Assembly (NCBI GenBank): GCA_039589195.1
Contig: JBDHHV010000099.1
Span: forward strand, 1-13,073
From: JBDHAC01 sp039589195
GTDB taxonomy: Bacteria; Gemmatimonadota; Gemmatimonadetes; Palauibacterales; Palauibacteraceae
Length of the DNA stretch: 13,073 nucleotides
Direction of reading: 5' to 3'
Every line of letters starts with the position of its first letter. Positions within the stretch are counted from its first letter, which is position 1. The notes under the pieces are model-generated. The model saw only the letters and a list, made by a program, of their open reading frames with translations, had not been told where the DNA came from and made no database searches. A program made the translations under genes and the position numbers. Below, piece by piece: positions 1-5,219 of this stretch.

Positions 1-84
1 GGCGTACAGGAGCAGGTAGACCGACATGAACAGCCCAGCGAGCGCCACGAGGGCGGCTGCCATCCTGCGAGTGGTCGAGCTCAT
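1..84 (-). CDS. Probable vitamin K epoxide reductase (VKOR) family membrane protein, N-terminal fragment
   Basis: This is the first 28 codons of a gene that runs off the left edge. It begins at an ATG at 84 and reads MSSTTRRMAAALVALAGLFM and on into SVYLLLYA: a short basic start, then one hydrophobic segment at about residues 9-28. That hydrophobic pattern with a Ser-Val-Tyr step resembles the first membrane helix of bacterial VKOR proteins, which reoxidise DsbA-like partners and pass electrons to quinone. The gene starts 46 bp after the stop of a DsbA-like gene on the same strand, a common VKOR setting. No catalytic CXXC lies inside the window, so the family call rests on the helix and the neighbour. 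No clear Shine-Dalgarno is visible, and a TTG-initiated in-frame extension upstream is possible. Any other membrane protein following dsbA would fit nearly as well. Confidence 0.45.
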   Translation of the reverse strand, partial: MSSTTRRMAAALVALAGLFMSVYLLLYA

Positions 85-130
85 GAACGAGCGGCTGGGT
101 TTGTGAATGAACGGCTGGGGCTCAAGGACC

Positions 131-904
131 CTACTCGCCCTCGCTCACCGCCGACTCACTCTCGCTCACAGCTTGCTGAACGAGACGCTCGAGCACCGTG
201 TAATCACCCTCGGTCGCGAGGTCCAGGCGGCGTCCGTTGAGGAAGAGCGTCGGCGTGCTGTTCACACCCAACTCGTCGCCGTACTTCCGCACCGCCATGA
301 CGCGATCCAGGTGACGCTGCTCTCTCAAGCACATGACGCGATCCAGGTGACGCTGCTCTCTCAAGCAGCTTCCGAATTCGCCCCCGTCCAGACCCAGATC
401 GTCCGCGATCTCGCGGAAACGTCCGTTCGGATCCCCGTCCATCGCCCACCGGGTCTGCCGGGCCAGCAGGAGGTCGTGCATCGGCCAATACCGGCCCTGG
501 TCTCCCGCGCATCGCGCCGCGATGGAGGCGGCGACCGAGTTGGGGAACGTACCCAGCACGTAGTCATAGTGGATCCAACGTACGGGTCCGCCGTTCTCGA
601 CGTAGTTCTGGCGCATCAGCCGACCCGTAAAGGAGGCGAACCGCGCGCAATGGGGGCACGAATAGTCCGAAAAATCCATGATCGTCACCGGCGCGTCGGC
701 GTCTCCGAGCGCTAGCCCCGCGGAGGGATCCGCCTCGACATCCACCGGGATCTCCGGGAGCGGCTCGCTCGCGGATTGCGAGCTCCCGCTCGCCGAGATC
801 AACCAGGCGATACCCCCCGCAGCCACCACCGCCAGTAGCAAGTAGAACGTGCGGCTTTGGCCGCGTTCCCCGCTGCGAGGCGGGGCCTGTTTCCGCTGAT
901 TCAA
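131..904 (-). CDS. Membrane-anchored DsbA-family thiol-disulfide oxidoreductase with an internal 12-residue duplication
   Basis: This 257-residue protein is predicted to exchange disulfides with substrates outside the cytoplasm. The sequence shows a basic N-terminus, one hydrophobic anchor at about residues 19-38, and a Ser/Pro-rich linker to about 60. A thioredoxin-fold domain of the Thioredoxin_4/DsbA type follows, with active site C83-P-H-C86 in SDYSCPHCARF and the cis-proline loop near P218 in NSTPTLFLNG. The helical insert between them is typical of DsbA. Start is the TTG at 904, chosen because GGAGG sits 5 nt before it. The gene lies 40 bp after the tail-anchored unknown gene and 46 bp before the putative VKOR start, so co-transcription is likely. 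Residues 180-191 (CLREQRHLDRVM) are repeated exactly as 192-203, adding a third non-active-site cysteine just ahead of the cis-Pro loop. The family call is firm; substrate and redox direction (oxidase or isomerase) are inferred. Confidence 0.9.
   Translation of the reverse strand: MNQRKQAPPRSGERGQSRTFYLLLAVVAAGGIAWLISASGSSQSASEPLPEIPVDVEADPSAGLALGDADAPVTIMDFSDYSCPHCARFASFTGRLMRQNYVENGGPVRWIHYDYVLGTFPNSVAASIAARCAGDQGRYWPMHDLLLARQTRWAMDGDPNGRFREIADDLGLDGGEFGSCLREQRHLDRVMCLREQRHLDRVMAVRKYGDELGVNSTPTLFLNGRRLDLATEGDYTVLERLVQQAVSESESAVSEGE
296..367. repeat. Perfect 36-bp tandem duplication inside the DsbA-like gene
   Basis: Two identical 36-bp units, 296-331 and 332-367, sit head to tail with no mismatch. 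The flanking bases (295 versus 331, 368 versus 332) do not continue the repeat. The length is a multiple of three, so the frame is kept and 12 residues are doubled. Perfect identity in a coding region implies a very recent event, or an assembly error. Confidence 0.97.
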
Positions 905-909
905 CCGTT

Positions 910-914
910 CCTCC
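910..914 (-). promoter_or_regulatory. Ribosome binding site that selects the TTG start of the DsbA-like gene
   Basis: On the minus strand the sequence reads CGGGAGGAACGG then TTG. The GGAGG core ends 5 nt before the TTG at 904. This is the strongest Shine-Dalgarno match seen near any start in the window and supports TTG initiation. Confidence 0.7.
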
Positions 915-944
915 CGTTTTGGTTCCCGGTGTCTCTCGAATCGG

Positions 945-2405
945 TTACATAAGGACGAAGACCACTGTCGCGACCACGGCGAACGCCGCGATCGCCATGA
1001 GAACGAGCACCGTGGTCTCGGTCATGCGACGCTTCGGCAACAGCGCTACGCGAACCAGACGCGGCAGCAGCGCCGAGCTCCACAGATCGGCGATCTCGTC
1101 GATCAACGCGCGCCAGGTGGCCCCGTACGCCCGATCGAGCTTGACGATCTCCGATCTCCATTGAGCCGCTGCCTCCTCGACCTGCTCTTCCTCGGCCTCC
1201 GGTGGTCCGTGCTCGAGGGCGTGAAGCCGCTGTAGGAGCAGGTGCTCCCGGGCCAGAACCCTCGTCAAGCTCGGCTCCAGCCGTTCTGTGAATTCCCTCA
1301 GCCTCTTACCCAGCTCGCGTCTTTCGGTGTCCAACGACCGGAACCTACGCGCCAGCTCTTCCTCCGGTCGCTTCTCGGCCAGGAGTCGATTCAGCTCGTA
1401 CTCGTACACCGTGAACAGCCGGTCCGCCGCCGTCTTGAGCGCGGCCTGAGTGTCCTCACGAAGCTGCTCCGCCTCCATCGCCTCCACGGCCCTCGCGAGA
1501 CTGTCGGCGCCTAGCGCTGCCGATTTTCTCAGCATCAGAGGGCCGAGCGCGATCTCGCCCAGTTCCCGGAAGTGACGCTCGAAGAACTCGGGCCCGAAAC
1601 CGACCTTCAGCTCGGGCTCCACCTGGACCCTCTCCACCCCGTCGCTGCAGGCCTCGCGCATGGTCTCCACCGAGATCTCGAACACGGGGAGCCGCGCGGG
1701 TGGCGGCGGCGCCACTTCGCCGCGGGCGAACATCTCGATGGAAGCATCCGCGTTCAGCGTTCTCTTGGGCGTCGATCTCGCCACCCGAGCCACGGCCTGG
1801 ATCTCCTCGGGGAACAGATAGCGGAGCTTCAGGGAGACCCCATCACCCTCGAGAGCCAGCCCCCCCCACCCGACTTCGGACCCGGCCGAGTCGAGCTCCT
1901 CGACCGAGCTCACGGGCCACGCGATCGAATACCTGCGATCCCGGGCGATCAGGTGCAGGCCACGCTGCGTGAAGACCGCGAGATGGAGACCGCCGAGGCG
2001 TGTGCCTTCGACCGTTCCGCTGACCGCCGTCCCCGCCGTGCATACCACGACCTCGCGGGCGAGGGGTTGAAGCAGGAGCCGCTGCGCGCCGCGATCGCTC
2101 CCCCGCTCCACGGCACGGGCGACGTCCTCCAGGTCGCTGCTCTTCCCGAGCAGGGCCACGGTGTCATCGCGACCGAACAGCAGAACCAGCCCGGCTCGTC
2201 GCGAGACCCAGAATATGGACTCGAGTGCGAGCTCGCAGTCCTCCAGCCTGAGGACCGACCCGGCCAGTTGGACGCGCGCATCACGACGCACCGGACTTCC
2301 ATCGATCAGGACGTCGAGGACGTACGAACGGGATTCCGGTGCCCCGGATCCGCGCCGCGCTTCATGCAACGTCACTCGCTCTCCCGGTTCCACTCCGCTC
2401 CGCAC
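945..2405 (-). CDS. Unknown tail-anchored protein with beta-rich N-terminal half and helical C-terminal half
   Basis: I do not recognise this 486-residue protein. Residues 1 to about 215 look beta-rich, in two blocks (about 25-100 and 105-210) with alternating hydrophobic strands, and could be PH/GRAM-like folds, though this is only an impression. A proline-rich linker (APPPPARLP) lies near 235. Residues of about 295-440 are long charged helices rich in Glu, Arg and Leu, suggesting coiled coil. The extreme C-terminus (about 464-486, ending VVFVLM) is a single membrane span preceded by a basic LPKRR, so the protein looks tail-anchored with its bulk in the cytoplasm. There is no signal peptide and no obvious catalytic motif. 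The start shown is GTG at 2405. An in-frame GTG at 2375 (residue 11) has a better spaced GGGAGAG and may be the true start. It lies between a HAD phosphatase gene and the DsbA-like gene on the same strand. Confidence 0.75.
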   Translation of the reverse strand: MRSGVEPGERVTLHEARRGSGAPESRSYVLDVLIDGSPVRRDARVQLAGSVLRLEDCELALESIFWVSRRAGLVLLFGRDDTVALLGKSSDLEDVARAVERGSDRGAQRLLLQPLAREVVVCTAGTAVSGTVEGTRLGGLHLAVFTQRGLHLIARDRRYSIAWPVSSVEELDSAGSEVGWGGLALEGDGVSLKLRYLFPEEIQAVARVARSTPKRTLNADASIEMFARGEVAPPPPARLPVFEISVETMREACSDGVERVQVEPELKVGFGPEFFERHFRELGEIALGPLMLRKSAALGADSLARAVEAMEAEQLREDTQAALKTAADRLFTVYEYELNRLLAEKRPEEELARRFRSLDTERRELGKRLREFTERLEPSLTRVLAREHLLLQRLHALEHGPPEAEEEQVEEAAAQWRSEIVKLDRAYGATWRALIDEIADLWSSALLPRLVRVALLPKRRMTETTVLVLMAIAAFAVVATVVFVLM

Positions 2406-2418
2406 CCTCGCACGTTCA

Positions 2419-2502
2419 TCACTGGTGGTCGGAGATGTCTCGCCAAGCCGGAATCTCGCGCAAAGGGGTCTCGTCCGCGATATGCACCCCGATCTCGTCC
2501 AC
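2419..2502 (-). CDS. Possible 27-residue small ORF between the HAD gene and the tail-anchored gene
   Basis: A GTG at 2502, preceded by GAGAGG at about 3 nt spacing, opens a 27-codon frame reading VDEIGVHIADET and ending ISDHQ-TGA. It is acidic, its third codon positions are mostly G or C, and it lies outside both neighbouring genes. Its stop overlaps an ATG (TGATG, position 2419) that opens a 15-codon frame ending at 2372. That stop in turn overlaps the GTG at 2375. It could be a translated small protein, a coupling leader, a decayed gene remnant or chance. The frame is also open upstream through the HAD gene in another phase, which weakens the case. Confidence 0.2.
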   Translation of the reverse strand: MDEIGVHIADETPLREIPAWRDISDHQ

Positions 2503-2516
2503 TACCCTCTCGCGAC

Positions 2517-3212
2517 TCAAGGGGATGCGAGCAGCTCGACGACCGCCTTGACGTCGTCGAGCTCCGGGAGCACCCAGTCCGCCCCACACTCCTCGAGCTC
2601 CCGTATGGAGAAGCGTCCCGTCGCCACCCCGAGGATTCTGGCACCCCCTGCGCGAGCGCATTCGACGTCCTTCGGGGTGTCGCCGATCAGGATCGTCTCC
2701 TCCCTCTTGAACGAGATCCCGGTCGCGGCGTGGGCACGGCGCATCGCGATCGGCGGGAGGTCCACGCGTCGTTCCGCATCCGAGCCGAATGCACCGAAGC
2801 CGAAGGGCTCGTCCAGAGCGCACGCCCGCAGCTTCCTCCACGCACCGCGCTCGACGTTGCCGGTGAGCAACCCGAGCCAAAAGCATGGCTCCACCTCGAG
2901 CCGCTCGAGCAGCTCCGGCACGCCCGGGCAGGCTGTCACGTGCGCTCGCCGCCTCAATAGCTCGCCTTCGAGCCACCCGTCGTACGAGTTCCACAGCGAG
3001 GCCAGCCGGGCGTCGATCACGACGTCCTCGAGGCCCGCCATGCTCAACAGGGTGCGGACGATATCGGGGTCCGTCAGCCCGTCGAACGCGAACCCATCGA
3101 TCCCGCCCGCCGTACCGTACACCTCCCGCATGGCCCCCCCTAGCGCGGCTCGTCCCGCACCGGCGGAATCCAGCAGCGTCCCGTCCACGTCGAACAGCAG
3201 TAACCGCCTCAT
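2517..3212 (-). CDS. HAD-superfamily hydrolase, phosphoglycolate phosphatase-like
   Basis: This 231-residue protein is predicted to be a cytoplasmic Mg-dependent phosphatase acting on a small phosphorylated metabolite. Motif I is FDVDGTLLDS, with nucleophile D8 and acid/base D10. Motif II is LLTGN, with T117. The basic motif III is probably an arginine in AERRVDLPP (about 148-149) rather than the usual lysine. Motif IV is GDTPKD, with D178 and D182. Residues of about 20-95 form a helical cap of the size seen in phosphoglycolate and pyrophosphate phosphatases (subclass I cap). The ATG at 3212 lies 9 bp after the stop of the P1 peptidase gene, so it is probably translated from the same message. 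Substrate cannot be read from sequence; 2-phosphoglycolate, pyrophosphate or a sugar phosphate are all possible. Confidence 0.85.
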   Translation of the reverse strand: MRRLLLFDVDGTLLDSAGAGRAALGGAMREVYGTAGGIDGFAFDGLTDPDIVRTLLSMAGLEDVVIDARLASLWNSYDGWLEGELLRRRAHVTACPGVPELLERLEVEPCFWLGLLTGNVERGAWRKLRACALDEPFGFGAFGSDAERRVDLPPIAMRRAHAATGISFKREETILIGDTPKDVECARAGGARILGVATGRFSIRELEECGADWVLPELDDVKAVVELLASP

Positions 3213-3221
3213 TCAGAGCTT

Positions 3222-4160
3222 CTAGCCGGCGGTTGTCGCGACCGCACGCGCGATCGCCGCCTCGAGAACCCTCTCGGCGCGCAGCGCCACCGACATTAGA
3301 CCGAGGTCGCCCGCGGGACGCGGTCGTTTCCCCGTCGACAGCGCGAAGACGATATCCCCATCGAACAGGGTTCCGGCAGGTGAGATCCGGCGCGACAGTG
3401 CCGCGGCGGCCTGGCGGGCCACGATCTTGAGCTCTCTCTTCGTGAGCTCCATGTCGGTCGCCACGATCCCGAGCGTCGTGTTCTCCGCGGCACCCGAAGC
3501 GCGGAAACCCGAGCCCTCCTCCCCGAGTCGAAGCCTCAAGGCCGTGTCCAGAAACGCACCGTCTTCGGCTCTGGCTCCCGCGAGGATCTCACCTCGCTCG
3601 TCCAACACATCACCGAACGCGTTGACGACCGCCAACGCGGCCACCGTCTCCTCCTCGCCGTCCGCCCAGCTCCCGACGCCGGCGGTCTGAGCTCCTTCGT
3701 TTCCCCTCAGTTTGCCCACGCTCGCCCCAGTGCCGACGCCGCGCCGTCCCTCGCGAACCGGATCTTCCGAAGCCGCGTCCGCTGCCGCGTACCCCATGGA
3801 GGCGTCCGGCCGCACATCGGCGCGCCCGACACCGAGGTCGTAGATCACGGCGGCGGGGACGATCGGCACCGTCGCCGCGCGCGTCTGGAAGCCCTCGCCC
3901 CGTTCCTCCAACCAGCGCATGACGCCATCCGCCGCTGCCAGGCCGAACGCCGAACCGCCTGTCAACAGCAACGCGTCGCACCGAGGCACGAGATGCAGCT
4001 GGGACAAGGCGTCCAGCTCGCGGCTACCGGTGGCGAATCCGTGAACTTCGACCGCACCGACGAACGGACCCAACACGACCGTGCAACCGGTCGACGCCTC
4101 CCGATCGCTCGCGTGGCCGACGCGAAGACCGGTCACGGCAGTCAGCGTCAGGTTCTGCAT
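3222..4160 (-). CDS. P1-family (DmpA/NylC-like, MEROPS S58) self-processing aminopeptidase/amidase
   Basis: This 312-residue protein belongs to the N-terminal-nucleophile family that includes D-aminopeptidase DmpA and nylon oligomer hydrolase NylC. These are made as one chain and cut themselves so that a Ser or Thr becomes the nucleophile. Matching features are the start TAVTGLRVGHA, an internal TGGSAFGLAAADGVMRWLEE segment, PAAVIYDLGVG, and the block ENTTLGIVATDMELTKREL. Self-cleavage is expected between N227 and T228, leaving an 85-residue C-terminal chain with T228 at its end. The ATG at 4160 is chosen because family similarity starts there. A longer in-frame version from 4229 would overlap the upstream gene by 62 bp. 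The gene starts 7 bp after the dehydratase stop, so coupling is likely. No signal peptide is seen, suggesting cytoplasmic action on small peptides or amides. True substrate unknown. Confidence 0.9.
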   Translation of the reverse strand: MQNLTLTAVTGLRVGHASDREASTGCTVVLGPFVGAVEVHGFATGSRELDALSQLHLVPRCDALLLTGGSAFGLAAADGVMRWLEERGEGFQTRAATVPIVPAAVIYDLGVGRADVRPDASMGYAAADAASEDPVREGRRGVGTGASVGKLRGNEGAQTAGVGSWADGEEETVAALAVVNAFGDVLDERGEILAGARAEDGAFLDTALRLRLGEEGSGFRASGAAENTTLGIVATDMELTKRELKIVARQAAAALSRRISPAGTLFDGDIVFALSTGKRPRPAGDLGLMSVALRAERVLEAAIARAVATTAG

Positions 4161-4167
4161 GCCACTG

Positions 4168-5184
4168 TCAGGTGCTGAGCCACTCTGTGAATAGTGCCGG
4201 TTCGATGTTGCCGCCCGAGAGCACCGCAACCGTTGCGCTCGTCTGGCTTGGCTCTACGGCTCCTCCGAGGAGTGCGGCGACCGTCGCTGCCCCGCTCGGT
4301 TCGACGACCAGTCGCTGATGGAAGAGCCACACGACGGCCTCGCGGATTTGTACATCGGTCACCGTCACGACGTGATCGACGAGGTCGCGACAATGGGCGT
4401 AGGTGAGGTCGCCCGGCCGAACGGGCTTCAAGCCGTCGGCGATGGTCTCGACCCGATCCAGCGTGACCGGCCCTCCGGCCTCGAGCGAGAGCTTCATCGA
4501 GGGCGCCCCCTCAGGCTCGACGCCGACGACGCGGGCGCCCGCTCCCAACTCGCGCATCACTACCGAGATTCCGGAGATGAGGCCTCCGCCACCGATAGGG
4601 ACGAGGACCAGCGCGGGCGAGCGAGGCGGTCCGGACCGACGTGACTCCAGTTGCTCCAGGATCTCCAGCCCGACGGTGCCCTGCCCCGCGATGATGTCCG
4701 GGTGGTCGAACGGCGGCACCATCGTGCCACCTTGTTCACGCTGGATCTCCTCCGCCCGCTCGCGTCGTTCCGAGGACGTCGTCCCGACCTGCTCGACCTC
4801 CGCTCCCAGGCGTCGGGTCCCATCGAGCTTCACGGGCGGAGCGTCGACAGGCATCACGATCGTGGCGTGTGTGCCGAACGCCCTGGCCGCAAAGGCGACG
4901 GCCTGAGCGTGGTTTCCCGATGAGTAGGTGATGAGACCCGCCTCGCGGTCCTCATCCGAGAGCCTGCTGACGAAGTGGTAGGCGCCTCGCGCCTTGAACG
5001 CGCAGACGTGCTGCAGGTTCTCGCACTTGAGCCACAGCCGGTCCCCCGCCGGGGGTCCGGACCGGTCCGTGGTGGGCGCGGCTACCGGAATCAGCGGGGT
5101 GCGGCGCACGGCCCCGGCTATTCTGAGTGCGGCAGCCCGTACGGCTGCCGCAGAGACGAGGTCGAGCTGTTCTCCGACCCTCAT
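4168..5184 (-). CDS. PLP-dependent threonine/serine dehydratase (fold type II)
   Basis: This 338-residue enzyme is expected to deaminate threonine to 2-oxobutanoate or serine to pyruvate in the cytoplasm. The PLP lysine is K64 in CENLQHVCAFKARGA. The phosphate-side and substrate loop is SSGNH (88-92), the glycine-rich PLP phosphate loop is GGGG (198-201), and the C-terminal SGGN is at 323-326. There is no C-terminal ACT domain, so this is the short catabolic/racemase-like form rather than long feedback-inhibited IlvA. SSGNHAQ also occurs in serine racemases, so racemase activity cannot be excluded. C61 stands where most relatives have Gly just ahead of the PLP lysine. The ATG at 5184 is 31 bp after the gyrA stop. 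A GAGG lies 11 nt upstream, within a short duplicated segment, and a 9-codon leader frame ends in ATGA over this start. The peptidase and HAD genes follow closely. Confidence 0.9.
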   Translation of the reverse strand: MRVGEQLDLVSAAAVRAAALRIAGAVRRTPLIPVAAPTTDRSGPPAGDRLWLKCENLQHVCAFKARGAYHFVSRLSDEDREAGLITYSSGNHAQAVAFAARAFGTHATIVMPVDAPPVKLDGTRRLGAEVEQVGTTSSERRERAEEIQREQGGTMVPPFDHPDIIAGQGTVGLEILEQLESRRSGPPRSPALVLVPIGGGGLISGISVVMRELGAGARVVGVEPEGAPSMKLSLEAGGPVTLDRVETIADGLKPVRPGDLTYAHCRDLVDHVVTVTDVQIREAVVWLFHQRLVVEPSGAATVAALLGGAVEPSQTSATVAVLSGGNIEPALFTEWLST

Positions 5185-5210
5185 CCAGACATGGTCCTCA
5201 ACCTAGACAT
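5181..5210 (-). promoter_or_regulatory. Putative leader mini-ORF overlapping the dehydratase start (ATGA)
   Basis: Minus-strand ATG at 5210 opens the peptide MSRLRTMSG. Its TGA (5183-5181) overlaps the dehydratase ATG (5184-5182). A second in-frame ATG at 5192 gives MSG with the same stop. Each ATG is preceded by TTGAGGACC, a fair Shine-Dalgarno at about 3 nt. The arrangement would allow translational reinitiation into the dehydratase, but use of these starts is inference. Confidence 0.25.
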
Positions 5211-5219
5211 GGTCCTCAA
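5187..5219. repeat. 18-bp-period tandem duplication across the gyrA stop
   Basis: The 15-mer AGACATGGTCCTCAA occurs at 5187-5201 and again at 5205-5219, separated by CCT, giving a period of 18 bp. The second copy contains the gyrA stop codon (5216-5218), so the first copy is probably a duplicate of the gyrA end placed in the spacer. Confidence 0.9.

Noticed and set aside
83..120. Near-repeat of TGAACG-GGCTGGG between the DsbA-like stop and the next start
   Set aside because: The copies differ by an insertion and are too short and imperfect to call a repeat element.
1572..2960. A 462-codon plus-strand open frame opposite the tail-anchored and HAD genes
   Set aside because: It spans two minus-strand genes and has a low-complexity Arg/Pro/His/Gly-rich translation typical of antisense GC-rich frames. 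No domain or start signal is seen.
5043..5069. Adjacent GC hairpin and 12-bp palindrome (CGGACCGGTCCG) inside the dehydratase gene
   Set aside because: It lies in the N-terminal part of the coding sequence, encoding a variable Gly/Pro loop; short self-complementary runs are expected in such GC-rich sequence.
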